From Diplolepis rosae (lineage: Eukaryota; Arthropoda; Insecta; Hymenoptera; Diplolepididae), in assembly GCA_030998225.1 (NCBI GenBank), contig JAPYXD010000419.1, positions 1 through 64,000 on the forward strand: a stretch of DNA of 64,000 bases, written 5' to 3'. Below, in pieces: positions 23,950-36,413 of the stretch (position 1 is its first letter; every line of letters starts with the position of its first letter). Both the position numbers and the translations under genes were made by a program. The notes beneath the pieces are model-generated. The model was not told the DNA's origin. It saw nothing but the letters and a program-made list of their open reading frames with translations, and did no database searches.

Positions 23950-24809
23950 CTGTGATGAAAAAAAAATCACTTAAATGTTTGTACAATTAAAACAGTTTTT
24001 TAAAAATTTCTAAAGAATCTACTCAATTGAGAAAATAATTTCAACAATTATATTTTTTACTCATTGAGTTTTTATTCATCAAAAGTGATGTACTTCTGCT
24101 ACTTAATTCTAATCAGGAAAATAATAGATTTAATTAAATTAGAAGCAAATTCAATTATTCCAATTAATATCTGTGTTTCATCTTTGTTCTTACTTTTCTT
24201 TTTCTTACCGTACATTTAAAATTCCTAGGGATTGGGTGCATGTGCACTCTCACAAATGTGTTAATGCACCTGGAATTATAAGTTTCTAAATTTAAAAATT
24301 CTTATATTCACGTAAGAACATTTAATTACCCTGGAGATACTCCAGAAAAACACAATGACAAAATATTCTTATTTTTCTAAAAGGTTTTGTGAACTTGTAA
24401 GTGTAATTTTTGAAATATTTCTGAAGACTCGAAGAGATTGATTTCGGAACTATCCACCGTCTCAAGACCGACTTACCCGAACAAAAATGCTGAGTCACAT
24501 TAGTTGTTAGTATGCACATAGGTCATGAGCACGAAAAATTGTGAAATTGCTTGAGTACGAATTAGAATTTGTATATGATGCTAAAATTTTTAAAGAAAAA
24601 TATTGCACATTTTGGACTGCCTGTAATAGCCATACTAACTGGTAGAATTAAGACTTTAAAAAAAACGGTAAGCTGTATCCGTCAAATTTTATAAAAGATG
24701 AATGAAAATTACTTAATAAAACAGAACCTTACAATTAAATTTCTAAACTTTAATTTTTTTTTTGTTTACCATGAATAGTGTTTAAACAGAAAAAATACTT
24801 AATCACTTT
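23950..24809. other. AT-rich DNA, presumably intronic
   Basis: No recognisable coding sequence. The minus-strand ORF at 24322-24519 is unrecognised. Confidence 0.4.
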
Positions 24810-25752
24810 CCTCATTGAAATTTCGAGACACCTTTGGCTCTGGAAGGCATATTGCGTGTTGCGAACACTTAATAAGTCCAATCGCAGAAGAAACATTGAA
24901 TTTTCATGATGCAACAACGTTGTGTGCAAAAGTAAAGAAAATTGGTACGTTTTTTAAACAGCTTACTATTGCTGCTCTCGCGTTGCGGAAACTCATACCT
25001 CTTAGGTTAATTCAAAGTACTGAAACATGATGGAATTCAACCTACGAGATGTTACGAAGATTTATTTTGCTCTCGACAGAAGTTACATCCATTTGACTAA
25101 ATCTTCGGGATTCACCTGAAATATTGACTGCTTCTGACCTCCAGTTGGCAAACGAAATTTTGAAGTTTTGCAGCTACTTGAAAAAGTTACAAGAGAACTG
25201 TGTGGAGAACGATTTGTAACAGCTAGTAAAATCATTCCACTGATCAATTGCTTAAAAAATAAAAATAAAAACCTCTGCGAGAGCCTAAATACGCAAACTG
25301 CACTTGCATTAGTTGATCGTCTTCAAAACGCTATTTCTGTGCGATTTGATAAAATAGAAAACAGTGCTATTATGGCAACTTCGACAATCTTGGATCCCAT
25401 ATTCAAAAAATTGCATTTTCAATAGCCTTTGGCCTGTTCAAATGCAATCAATCGCATTGCTAGACTGATGATGATCTATGGTCCTTTCGTGATAATCTTA
25501 GTAAGGCGAACAGTGCAAATACTTTGCAACGACAAGATGAGATGCCAACTGACCTAAAACATTACTTACATTCTCAGTGTTGTTGCCACAAAATACTTGG
25601 CAATTATTGGAACTTCAATACATTCTGAAAGATTATTCTCAAGAGCAAAAAACATTCTGACTGATTCCAGGAACCGCCTTATATCTCAGCATCTACAACA
25701 ATTGTTGTTTTTAAACTCATTGTCAATTAAAGATTGGCAATTAGGAAAATAA
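24810..25752 (+). pseudogene. hAT-superfamily (ZBED-like) transposase relic
   Basis: Three plus-strand pieces lie in the right order. 24815-25030 has a HDATTLCAKVKKIGTFFK-type segment. 25168-25425 has KVTRELCGERFVTASKIIPL followed by LINCLKNK and later TILDPIFKKLHF, the usual pre-dimerisation block. About 25570-25745 has, in broken frames, TKYLAIIGTS, SERLFSRAKNILTDSRNRL and LLFLNSL, the hAT C-terminal dimerisation domain with the conserved S-E-R-x-F-S. Stops and frame changes separate the pieces, and the N-terminal BED finger and first catalytic D are absent. No terminal inverted repeats or 8-bp duplications were found. Confidence 0.85.
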
Positions 25753-27157
25753 GACAATAATTCGTATTTTTTGTTCACCTATTGACTAAATATACATTTC
25801 TGGAAACAAATTAAAATCTGATTGTTCAATTACTTACTTTAGTACCATTAAGTAACCTTATATAATTTTATTTCTCCGTTTTCTGCATCAATTTTCAATT
25901 TAAAGAAATACGTTTTTTATGTCTAACCACTACTTTGTTTTAAATCAAAAATACTTGTAAAAAACGCGAGGAAAGTACTAGGGGTGTTAGTTGAAATTTG
26001 CCGGTTTTACTCATACATGTCGCTAGAGATATGTATACATTTCTATGATTTGGCATCTATGTCATATTTTTCTATGGACAATAACCATCATAAATACACA
26101 ATTACATTCTGCCAAAATAATAGCATCATAGTTGTTTACCTCAGTGAATATGTCGAGTTTCGTTCCAAGTAAATCGCATTTGCGGCATTCGTTGCAATTT
26201 TAGAAAAAATTGTTCATGCTTCCAAGAGTGAAAAAAATCTCATAAGCTTTTAAAAGTCTTATTATGTATGTTACAATGCGATTCTGGAGAGTAATAGAGT
26301 TAATTTTTTTTGCAATTTTTGAATAAACTACAAGACATAATTTTTCTTACATTTTTAAAGAAATTGGCTAAGCATAACATTACGTATAACAAATATTTGA
26401 TTTATATTAAAATAAAGGATCAGAGGGCATTCATGCAATGTTTACAGAGAAAAATAATAATACAATCGAAATTACGAAAGACCAAAAAGTTTTATCTAGA
26501 TTAGTCAAATTTTTGAATACTAATAAAACAAATGATTTTTAAAAAATTGTTGCTTATTCCTAAGCTAAAACTGAAAAGTAATACTTTATTACTTTTTGTA
26601 AATGAACATAAACGTTATAAATAAATACAATAAGAGTTCATTTTTCATTCGTGTTGTCTATTAAAAAGCTTCTAAAATTTATTTCACCTGTATCGATTAA
26701 TTGCAACATCAATCAATTTACACAAACATCTAACTGCGAAAATAAGGCATTCGTACAAATCGTACGGCTCGCGGTAAGCGTACGCGCGCGCAGTTGAAAA
26801 GTAGTGCCGGTACACGTATTTTTCATGATGACATACGATTCCTTATAATCTCTAGTATGATATACTAGTTTTCCAAGTAAATCTAAAGAAAATTGTGCTT
26901 TTAATGTAAAAAAATGTACCGCGAAACTGAACTATGCCTATCTAACACATATCAAGAAATTCAACTTTGGAGCCTAATTTCTCGATTTTGAGTACCAGTC
27001 TTGCTGCTAATCTTTTTACCGCTTTGTAGATCATGGTAAAAAGTACTTATTTACGAAGTTTGAAAGAAATCTAAAGAAAAATGATTTTCAAAAGAACGTC
27101 CTTAACATAAAATATAAAAAAAAATTACTTAGTTGTTACCAGTATATGTTATTAATA
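25753..27157. other. AT-rich DNA, no recognised gene
   Basis: Nothing identifiable; a short GC-containing stretch near 26755-26815 has alternating CG/TACG runs. Confidence 0.5.
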
Positions 27158-28668
27158 GTGAGAATGATGGCCTTGTTGGTATTTTTTTAAAAGATGTAAT
27201 ATAGGAAATCAAAAATCCATTTAAAGGTCCTTTGAAATAAAATTTTATTTTTTCCCAACTAAGTCAAAGTTTCGACTAAAGCTTCACTCCTCATCAAGAC
27301 TAAAAATAATAATAATAATATGAATTATGCACATAGAAATAAACAACAAACAGTCGAAGGTTACGATAAAAAGTATTCAAAGTTGTTACCTGAGAAAAAT
27401 CGTTGCGTAGAAGTAAAATTTAAAACTGAGACATTGAATGGTGTATATTTATTGTGTTTAAATTTGTTGAAGTGAGACATTTTTTGTTAAAAATTATTAA
27501 TATTGTACATTTATTTTTTTTATTTTTTTTTTTATTATTATTTATTAAGGTGTACAAGTCGAGTCGATTTTTCTTAGATTAAACTCTATGCCCGGATATG
27601 TTTTTTTAGTAGATTTGAGGTTGTTATTAATTACTTTAGTTCAAATAAAATAAAATTAATCAAAAAATATCTTTAGATCAAAGAAACTTTTCTATGACCT
27701 TATAGCAAGGCACAAAGGGGAACTCACGAGAAGAAAGCACCCCAAAAGAAACAGAACTTACTACGTCCACGCTGTTGTTTCTGGGCAACGCTAAAAGTAA
27801 GGAAAAAGTGTTCTTTTTTTTGTAACTAGTCACAGAGAAGTGGCATTGTCATGATTCTCACTTTTGTAAATACATAGTCACAGGCTTTACATCTTATCCG
27901 AAATGATTGTTAGTGTCTAGGTGTGTTTGGGGGGGGGGGGGGGGGGGGGTTGTGTGTTGCGATAACAATGCACAGCCGGAAGTCTACAAAAGAAATTTAT
28001 CCGGGCACAGAGTTCAATCTAAGAGAAATCGTCTTGACCTTCAAGTCATCTTGAAAATTGACCTGAAGGTCGTGATAGTCAAGGCGATGTACACCTTAAC
28101 ATTTCATCGACTTTTGTGAAGCATCTTGAACGTTTGTTTACCCCGAAAAACCAAGACAATTCAGAAAAAGGGCATTTGGTCGTTTCTCAGACAATTGACC
28201 TTAATTTTTTACCTTTCCAAGGTCACAAAAACCATTTTTCCACAGGTAATTTTATACGTGAAATTTCCCGCTCCATAAGATCTTTATATCTTATGGCAAG
28301 CAACTGAAAAAATAGAAATTTTAACAATATTAATAATTTTTAACAAAAAATGTCTTACTTCAACAAATTATAAAACAACAAATATACACAATTCAATGTC
28401 TCAGTTTTAAATTTTACTTCTACGCAACGATTTTTCTAAGGTCACAACTTTTAATATTTTTTATCATACCCTTTGACTGTTTGTTTTTTATTTCTATGTA
28501 CATAATTCATGTTATTATTATTTTTAGTCTTGACAAGGAGTGAAGCTTTAGTCAAAACGTTGACTTAGTTGGGAAAAAAATAAAATTTTATTTCAAAGGA
28601 CTTTGAAATGGATTTTTGATTTCCTATATTACATCTTTACCAGAAAGGCCATCATTCTCACCATTAAT
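27158..28668. repeat. Foldback element, copy C
   Basis: The left arm 27158-27510 starts AGTGAGAATGATGGCC. It is matched in reverse complement by the right arm about 28312-28668, which ends GGCCATCATTCTCACC. Arms are about 355 bp, slightly diverged, around an 800-bp centre that includes a 21-base G run. The sequence is unrelated to copies A and B. Small ORFs in the centre (27907-28119, 28116-28307) are not recognised. Confidence 0.88.
27929..27949 (+). repeat. Homopolymer run of 21 G
   Basis: An uninterrupted run of 21 G, likely length-variable and prone to sequencing error. Confidence 0.9.
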
Positions 28669-28950
28669 TAGCACAAAATATTGTCTATTTTAACCAATTT
28701 AAAGTTGAAGTCGGGTAATTAACCTCTAAAGTTAGTGAAAAATGATATGATACATAAAAACTCTCAAATAGTATTTAAACATCAATCAAATACTATAATT
28801 TCAGTTTATTCAGAATTTTTAAAAAACGAAGTAGGTGAATTTTTATATGATCCGAGCTTAAATATCAATTTAGTCCAAAAAAGAAAAATCAGCCTCCTCT
28901 GCTAACCTGAATCATCTTCAAATTTACGTAATTCACAACGTCACCATTAC
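28669..28950. other. AT-rich spacer
   Basis: No feature seen. Confidence 0.4.
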
Positions 28951-30857
28951 AACAATTGAGCGGCCGGATGCAATAATCGGTCGAGCGCTCGAAAACTCGA
29001 AAAAGTCATTGGACACGTTGTGACGTCACGAGTAAAAACTGAAAGTCCGAAATCACATAAATAAAAAATATAATGTTAAAGAACTCTTAAAATCAAATCG
29101 AGGTTGTATTAGAAATTTTTTTGTAAATTTCATACTTTTGACAATAAAAAATAAAATCAACAGATTTTTTACACTAGAAAAACCGTGCTTTTGAATGCAC
29201 AACTTGACGAAAATTGGTTAAGTTATTAGTGAAATTAATAGTTTTTGGTGTCAATCTACTCGTGATGCTTCAGCAATGCCTCCACGCTAATTAAAGTGGT
29301 AAAAAATTTATAATTTATTAATAACATTTTAATTGAAAGTTAAAACCATGTTTTTCCCTCTTCCAAGAGGAATAACTTTCGGACTGTTAGTGCTATGAAA
29401 AACTTTCAGCGACAAAGTTGTTCCTTAATAAATGAGGCAACTTTTAGGAGGTTTGGAAATCAATCAACAAAAAAATTCAACAGTCTTATGTGCCATCGTC
29501 GATAAAATATTCTTTTTATTGGTGAACAATGAAAAATAATCTTGAAAAAATAATATTTATATTCCAAACTTAATTTACATTAGGTTATATACATTTTTTT
29601 CATACATCTTTAAAAATTACAGTAAAACGACTAAAAAAATTTATATACAATGCTAATTCAACTGTCTTAGCGAACAATATTCACGCGTCTTTTGTTTATG
29701 TAAGATCATCATTATGAATAGAGAAATATTTCACCACAGACAATCGAAAGCGTGCATATTGTCTGTTAAGGAACTTGTATTTTTACCTAAAATTTGCACG
29801 TATCTGGATTTTTTTTTGTACAAAAAAGAGTGAAAATAAAATATTTTCCAAATAGACAAATAGATTTGTTTTATGGCTATAACGAAAAACCGAAAACCCA
29901 TGTTCTGGATTCAATGATTGCTTTCAATGATATGTTGAATAGACCATTGGCTGTTTCGGTTGGAATAAGCAATGAAAAAATAACCGACGTTAAAGCCTTG
30001 AGAAAGTATCTAAGTAATAATGGACAACAGTTTTTCAATAATTTATTCAATGTCTCGTCAGTCAAAAAATTCAAGAAACTGTTGACAGCTAAAAATTAAA
30101 AGATTGTGTTAAAAAACGGCAACGGTTGTTTTACTGTAAATTTTAAAAATGTATCTAACCTAATATAAATTCAGTTTAAAATATAAATATTATTTTTTCA
30201 AGATTATTTTTCATTGTTCACCAATAAAAAGAATATTTTATCGACGATGGCACATAAGACTGTTGAATCTGAGTGCGATTCGGTCATGCGCGTGCCGAGC
30301 GTTCACAGTTTCACATCGCCTTTTAACTACTTGATTTTTTGTTGATTGATTTCCAAACCTCCTAAAAGTTGCTTCATTTATTAAGGAACAATTTTGTCGC
30401 TGAAAGTTTTTTGTAGCACTAACAGTCCGAAAGTTATTCCTCTTGGAAGAGGGAAAAACATGGTTTTAACTTTCAATTAAAATATTATTAATAAATTATA
30501 AATTATTTACCAATTTAATTAGCGTGGAGGCATCGCTGAAGCATCACGAGTAGATTGACACCAAAAACTATTAATTTCACTAATAACTTAACCAATTTTC
30601 GTCAAGTTGTGCATTCAAAAGCACGATTTTTCTAGTGTAAAAAATCTGTTGATTTTATTTTTTATTGTCAAAAGTATGAACTTTACAAAAAAATTTCTAA
30701 TACAACCTCGATTTGATTTTAAGAGTTCTATAACATTATATTTTTTATTTATGTGATTTCGGACTTTCAGTTTTTACTCGTGACGTCACGACGTGTCCAA
30801 TGGCTTTTTCGAGTTTTCGAGCGCTCGACCGATTATTGCATCCGGCTGCTCAATTGG
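28951..30857. mobile_element. Foldback element, copy D, with an ORF in its loop
   Basis: The left arm (28951 to about 29580) starts CAATTGAGCGGCCGGATGCA. The right arm (about 30178-30857) is its reverse complement and ends GCTGCTCAATTG. Arms are about 620 bp and highly similar, except that the right arm carries an extra segment of about 67 bp at 30268-30334 that is absent from the left. The loop of about 600 bp contains a 101-codon ORF (29794-30099). No transposase motif is present. I could not settle the target duplication. The right flank runs on towards the gag relic. Confidence 0.85.
29794..30099 (+). CDS. Unknown 101-residue ORF in foldback loop
   Basis: This is the only sizeable ORF within copy D. 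It is Lys/Asn-rich and starts with a hydrophobic stretch (GFFFVQ). It then reads segments such as RQIDLFYGYNEKPKTHVLDS and later VKALRKYLSNNGQQFF. The look is that of a compact globular protein fragment rather than random AT-rich sequence, but I do not recognise a family. It could be a captured gene fragment or the remains of a longer element protein. The ATG at 29794 has no special context and ends cleanly in TAA. An antisense ORF (29877-30074) is a shadow. Confidence 0.35.
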   Translation: MHVSGFFFVQKRVKIKYFPNRQIDLFYGYNEKPKTHVLDSMIAFNDMLNRPLAVSVGISNEKITDVKALRKYLSNNGQQFFNNLFNVSSVKKFKKLLTAKN

Positions 30858-31129
30858 CACAATAAAAATTCCAATATTAATTCCAGAGATTGAATTCAAC
30901 GTAATAAGTCTGGACATAGGTATAGGCCTATCCGGAATAATTGGGAAATCGTTTTCAACTCTGTTGAAAAGAAAATCCCGGAATACTTTCAAACATCCCT
31001 TGGGAAATACAATTTTGAAAACATCTGCAATAATTGCAAATAAAAAACTACTTAGGTCAAAATGCCGCTCGATAAAAATAACATAATTTATAACAAAACA
31101 CAAGGCGGAGAGTTTACAGGAAAAATCTC
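30858..31129. other. Unassigned, possibly decayed leader or coding sequence
   Basis: ORF 30793-31086 (+) straddles the foldback boundary, so it is not a single gene. Its right part has a bias towards Ile/Gly but no recognised motif. Confidence 0.3.
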
Positions 31130-32375
31130 ATGTACACTTAACAACGCATAGTCACATCAATAGCGGAATGTTTCACCATACAACGGGGAGTGATAAACAT
31201 CCCTAATTTCAATGGGGAAAATATGCCCGTTAGAGACTTCATTCAAGACGTGCTAAACGGAGAATCTAGTGTCCAGACGCAATATCAGGAACGGTAGAAT
31301 CACGGAATCTATCCTTATTAGAGACAGCTTTGAAGTACGTTCTCATGTATGAAGGTAGATATCAATTAAACCCCCATTTTCTTATGAAAAATTTTCAGGA
31401 AAATAGATACTCTACACGCTACGCTGGAGCTAGGGATCGAAGTCCAAGCCCTAATGTTAGGTTTACGTCATCACCCGACGAAAGCAAGATTTTTAAATCA
31501 AGACAAGGACTGACAGAAATAATAAAGAGGCCAACATTGCCAATAGGCCTAATTATTCGAATAATTACGCACCCCCACTCTAGTACCCACCTTATCCGTA
31601 CTATCGAGGTACGCCTATGTCAAAAAACCCCTACCCTAATCCAAATTCGCCTTATAAAGGAACCAATACACCCCCGAGAGCACAATCACAAGCTTCAGTC
31701 AGTAATTAAAATTTTAATTTCGACTCTGCTCTCCGAACAGACGCAGCAACGAACTCGGAGAATATAGAGCGTCAGACCAGCGTGAGATTTCTCAAGAAGC
31801 AAGCAAAATCCTCTGTATCAAATTCAGTCGAGAATCCCTAGTACTAGTACACGGATTAGAAAGAGATGAATATCTTCTATACAAGTCAAAGAAAAATTTC
31901 CTGAACTGCGCTTGAAACTCTTGTGGAATTTTTACTGGTATTATGCGCACTCGTCAGTGTCCATTTTTTAGATACGCACAATTTATATTACATTGTAAAT
32001 TGACATAAACTTCAGAAATTATGGAATTCTTACATCTCAAAAGCATTACATTACAAAAGCAAGATTCTTAGTTGAAACAGGTGCAGATATAAATATTAAC
32101 AAATCAGAAGCCTTAGATGAAGACCTCATGGTCGAAGAAAATCAGGCCATAGAAATTATAGGAATAACATAGTGTAGGATTTCAACCATAGGCATTGTAA
32201 ATATAAAATTAATGAAAACAAACATCTCTCTTCATGTAGTGCATTCTGACTTCCCAGTAAGCACAATGGAATATTAGGACAAGAATTTCTTCCCCAGGAA
32301 AAGGTGTAAATATCATTCTGTCACAACACGATTGTCATATATTCCAACCCTACCAAGCCTACCTACCAAGCATTC
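31130..32375 (+). pseudogene. gag-protease relic related to the 43-62 kb provirus
   Basis: Frames on the plus strand align in order with Gag and protease of the intact provirus. Near 31190 the segment IPNFNGENMPVRDFIQDVLN parallels HIPQFDGKNPPLKEFLQDIA in the intact Gag. A Pro/Tyr-rich stretch lies at 31565-31640. RTDAATN with a downstream SVRF near 31735-31790 parallels the end of Gag. Near 32060 a protease active-site region reads RFLVETGADIN, where the intact copy has D-P-G-S. Further protease and IIGIT/TIGIVNI-like segments run to about 32280. Stops, indels and a large gap in mid-Gag show it is dead. RT is absent. Confidence 0.85.
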
Positions 32376-33351
32376 ATAGACAATGAATTGTGACGTAGTA
32401 AATTTTTACCCGTCATTTAAATAATAGAGTAAACTCACCGGCGTGAGGTGGGGTTATGTCCTGGGAAAAAGTCGCGAGACAAGAGACCGCGCTTCATCTC
32501 CACCCGAGAGCACTCGCAACACTTATTACTCACTACCCGCACTTATGCTTCCTGTCCCGTCTGTTCCATGACCACCACGAGGACGGCACCAGGGGCCAGC
32601 GGCGTTGGAAATGCGACCGAAGAATCGATTATCGCCGCCATCGATCATGGGAGGACGACTCACCCGACGACAAGCTTTAATCACGTGACCCGAAAGATAC
32701 AGTCTGAGGCCCACTGACCTCAGGACTTTATATTTAGTGCTTCGAACATTGAAATGACTAAAATTATGCTTACGGAAGTGATTCGACACTACCTAACATA
32801 GATCCAACGTACCACACACGCTATTCACCGTAATAGAGAGAACCACGTGACATGTGACCTACTTCCGGGTTCGCCATTAGGTCAAGCAATCAATTCATGG
32901 GTCAGGTTAGGAATTTTGCGGGCGTTGCGACTTTCTTCTTCACTCTTGTCCTGCAAATGCTAACAACAGGTATCGGAATCTCCACCTTTGCGAAAATTTA
33001 AGGAACCATTGGGAAAATGGAAATGGAAGGAGAGTTTATCCTGCGATTTGTGCGCGAACTTGGTGATGTGATTCAGGTAACGTAAGTTTGGTTTTATTCA
33101 ATTTTTCTCTTGACAAAAGGCTCGGAATTCTGAGCATATTGCCACTCGAACGCTTCATGGAGTCTATCACACACATCGAGGCCATTTCGCCTCTCTTTTA
33201 AGTGTACACGAGTGCATGTCTCGGTTTTTTTCTTTTTCTCTCTCGCGGTTACTAAAATTCAGAAATAAAGGAAGGGTAGCTACCCTTAAAAAAGACCATA
33301 GAAGGTGTGCTGCTGATAGGTGAAGCAGGCATAACTAACTTAAATTGCGTC
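32376..33351. other. No recognised gene
   Basis: A moderately GC-rich block at 32430-32720 carries overlapping ORFs on both strands, none recognisable. The rest is unremarkable. Confidence 0.4.
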
Positions 33352-33663
33352 TGTTACGTATTCGCTACCAACACCACAGATGACGACATGGTGGTAGAAC
33401 TAATTATTTCACGCTGGGAATCCTTTTTAAAGTTTTGATAATGCCGCAATGCTCACAAGACTGATTTTGACCATGGCGGCATTTGCTTTTATATTCTATT
33501 ATTAGGTGACGTGGCGCATTGCGCAGTATCACGCTCTGCATGAAGTAGTTATATCCTTCTATTTTCTATCGGGAGTTTTCTCTCTTTTCGTAACTTCCTC
33601 AAATTTTCCCTAGTCCTACCCTGTGCCTATGGTACATTCAAATACATCGCGGAACGTGACACC
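33352..33663 (+). repeat. Dispersed repeat, possible solo-LTR fragment
   Basis: Its right 260 bp match 4665-4950. The block starts TGTTACGT at 33352 and ends ACGTGACA at 33661, an 8-base imperfect inverted terminal pair of the kind seen on the provirus LTR (TGTTACG...CGTAACA). No target duplication or primer site follows, so the LTR interpretation is tentative. Confidence 0.4.
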
Positions 33664-34131
33664 TCCCCCCTCTGTACAAGCGTAGGGGCAAAGCTTCCGC
33701 GAACAAATCTTCAGAAAAATAGTACATAGGTTATTGAATTCCTATTGTTGATATAATGACAATATTTAAATAATAAAATTAAATATACACGTTGATGTTG
33801 TTGACAATTTGTTTCCAATTTGTATTCTTTGCTTTTTACTATTCGTTACATTTCAATATTAACATACTTTTTGGATATCGTGAAACGTTTATATTGTTCT
33901 AATACTAGACTTTTGTTATAAATTATTACATGGCTTTGTTTTTGCAATGGTATGAACATAATGGTATAACATAAGGTTGAGGGACATTTTTATATTTTTT
34001 ATTTCGAAGATGGTTGTGGCAATGCGGAGCCAAACGTCCTCCTTGAAAACACTTTTCACATGACTTGGTCAATTTTTTTAGAATTTCTCAGTTGTTGGTA
34101 TCACTAATTTAAAAAAATTTCGAGTCTGTAG
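33664..34131. other. AT-rich DNA
   Basis: No feature recognised. Confidence 0.4.
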
Positions 34132-35421
34132 CTAACTTTTGCTCTGCAATGTCTTCGAAAGATATGAACCTAGTGGAAAGAATTTCCAATTTTTTAGTTG
34201 CTGCGTTTTGTTTAAAAATTTTACAGCAGTACCTTTCGATAGGTTTCTTGTTTGTAAGGTCATTGTTCTGATCTGCAAGGAAATGTTCAAAACATTATTT
34301 TTAAAACTGTTAAAAAAAATGTTAATTTCGTTATATAGAATTTTTTTTCTAATTTTTGTTTCTAATGTGGTTTTTATAATTTCAAATACATGTTCTATGC
34401 AAGTAGAATATTGGTCCACTTGTTGATATATGTAAATTCATTGATATGAATTTATTTTGTTTTGGACATTTTTTTTTTTTGAAGCTTCGGTAATATGGAT
34501 TGTTGTTGGTGTTAGATATAGATTTTGGTGGATGACAAAATGTTTGGAATCCATTTTGATAACATTCATTAAGAAAATTTTCATTTTTTGTAAAGTACGA
34601 TTGGTTATTTGAAGAAATAGCGAGTTAAGGAATTCGAGGTTTCATGTAAAGAATATGTAAAGATATGGGTCTTCTTTGTTAGATTTGAAGTCTAGGAAGG
34701 TATCTGGAAGTACCATAGGGTGCCATAAATTAGTTGCGGCATGGTTAATAGCTTTTGTAAGTTGGTCAAGGAGTAAAAGAAAAGATTGAGAAATTTCATG
34801 TAGATCTTCAAGCAATCTTTTGCTGCTAATATTCGATATAGGTGAATATTTGGATCTTTTTGAGAATTAGGCCAATTTTTCTAGGTCATAATGTTGCCAA
34901 GTTTTAAAAAAAGATTTGTAACTGTTGGAAAAAATAGATTAGGAATAAATTTTCTTTGGGACAGTAAAGGGAGGTTTCCTGTCTCATTCTCAATTGTAAA
35001 CGTACTTTTTGTATCTGTTGCAAGAATGGATAATAAGTTTTACAAATATTCGTGATATTACGAGCTTGTCTAGTATAAATGATATTTCTCCAAGAAAATA
35101 GTTGCTTCTATGTTCTATAAAATCAAGCTGTGTTAGATGATCGTATAAATTACAATTATTGGCAATATTTGAAAGTATGCAATATTCATATAATTTATGT
35201 GAGAAATCTATTATTCTGTATTTAAGTGCGTCTGGTTGAAAAATATCGATGTAAGATATAAAGATATTTTTCAGAAAAAGACGTACTTTTGAAATTGATT
35301 CAAAATAAATGTTTGAAGAGTGAGAAAATTGTGAGTCTATGAAGTATTTTTGTGCTTTGGAGTAAAAGAGTGCAATTAAAATTAAATACACTCCGGATGC
35401 TAGTCGATTAAGGAAACTCAT
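34132..35421 (-). pseudogene. Decayed minus-strand ORF region, possibly a retroelement env
   Basis: Two minus-strand ORFs (34990-35421, 143 codons, and 34132-34419, 95 codons) are joined by a region readable in broken frames. The upstream one begins with a signal-like hydrophobic stretch (SGVYLILIALFYS) after a short polar start, followed by an Ile/Phe/Ser-rich sequence. Position and strand (downstream of a minus-strand gag-pol) suggest an env relic of that element. I cannot identify cleavage or fusion motifs, and the AT bias could create such ORFs. The identity is an inference. Confidence 0.35.
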
Positions 35422-35861
35422 TAGGCTTATCGGAAGGCTGAAAAAGGAAAGTAGGAATAATATTGGATAAAAAAGGATGCTTACACGTGGCTGGATTTAA
35501 GTTCAGAAGTTTTTTGGAGAAAAGGGCACAACAGTCTTACTAAATGTTGAGTTTTTAGGTGGGAGTGGAGGGGGGAATTGGGTTGATTTGTCAACTTGTA
35601 AAATATTTCGTTTACGGCACTCTTTTGTAGCATGCATTTGAGTGTAATGTGTCTACAGGAATTTTCCTAAGGTATTAATTTTTGTCTTGGATCGGTTTGG
35701 ACACTGATTTTTTGTTTTTTGCATTTTTTATCATCATTATTATAAAAATCTTCAACGCAGAGATAGTATGATCTTATTAGTAGTAATAATAGTTTCAATG
35801 CTGCTCTATTTTATGCAAATTCACTAGTAGGGCCGGCTTGTGTAAAAAAATGATCATTTAT
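35422..35861. other. No recognised gene
   Basis: AT-rich DNA. Short minus-strand reading frames with Cys/Lys residues exist, but I cannot assign them. Confidence 0.35.
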
Positions 35862-36181
35862 ATTGATCCAATAATGCTTCCAATCCCGCTTCTTCGTACA
35901 CTTTCGGCCTTCCACTACGTTTTTTGTTTTCGACGTCAAATTCACCGTTCTTAAAGTTTTGAAAATATTCACATCAACTTCTCTCACTTAAGGTAGCCTC
36001 ACCATATGTTTCGCACACAAAAGAATATATTATACTGATAAAAATTAACTAATATTTCAAGGTTATGTTGTTGAAAGATGTCCAAACTTACGAAAGTGAC
36101 GTTGTACATTTGTCAATTTCAACAAAAACTTACTGGTGGCACCAACTTTTGAAAACGGCGGAAACTCATTTGTACGCCTGA
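35862..36181 (-). mobile_element. mariner relic, second copy
   Basis: 35862-36010 matches the transposase N-terminal coding segment of the 11300-11791 element (minus strand), and the right end ACTCATTTGTACGCCTGA matches its TIR. A TA follows at 36182-36183. The left TIR is missing. The middle (36060-36140) has about 70 bp not present in the other copy. Transposase coding is frameshifted. Confidence 0.85.
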
Positions 36182-36183
36182 TA

Positions 36184-36413
36184 TTTTTAACAGGGTTGTT
36201 ATTTGAAGTACTAGGTTTTATTATTTGGCTACTCGTTGAAGGTTTTGGATCGTTTATAGATGGCTCCTGAATTGCGAAATGCAAAAGTGAGTTTATCAAA
36301 CGTAGTTCACATTTTTCGTCTTTTTGTAAAAGGAAATTAATAATTCTTATTGCAGCAAAATCCTTAGCTGTATCCATTGAGTTTGCTATTTCTATTTGTT
36401 TAATATCATTAAG
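36184..36413 (-). pseudogene. ORF fragment truncated by mariner, continued across the MITE
   Basis: The minus-strand frame here (within ORF 36063-36377) starts with DTAKDFAAIRIINFLLQ and continues into a Ser/Pro-rich tail before running into the mariner right end. Removing the TTAA-flanked MITE at 36414-37285 makes this frame continuous with the ORF at 37276-37635. An A-K-D-x-A-A-x-x-x-I/L-x-F-L helix is typical of the second helix of a double-stranded-RNA-binding domain, but that is only a resemblance. Confidence 0.5.

Noticed and set aside
27301..27325. AATAATAAT repeats as regulatory signals
   Set aside because: Simple microsatellite within the foldback arm, mirrored in the other arm.
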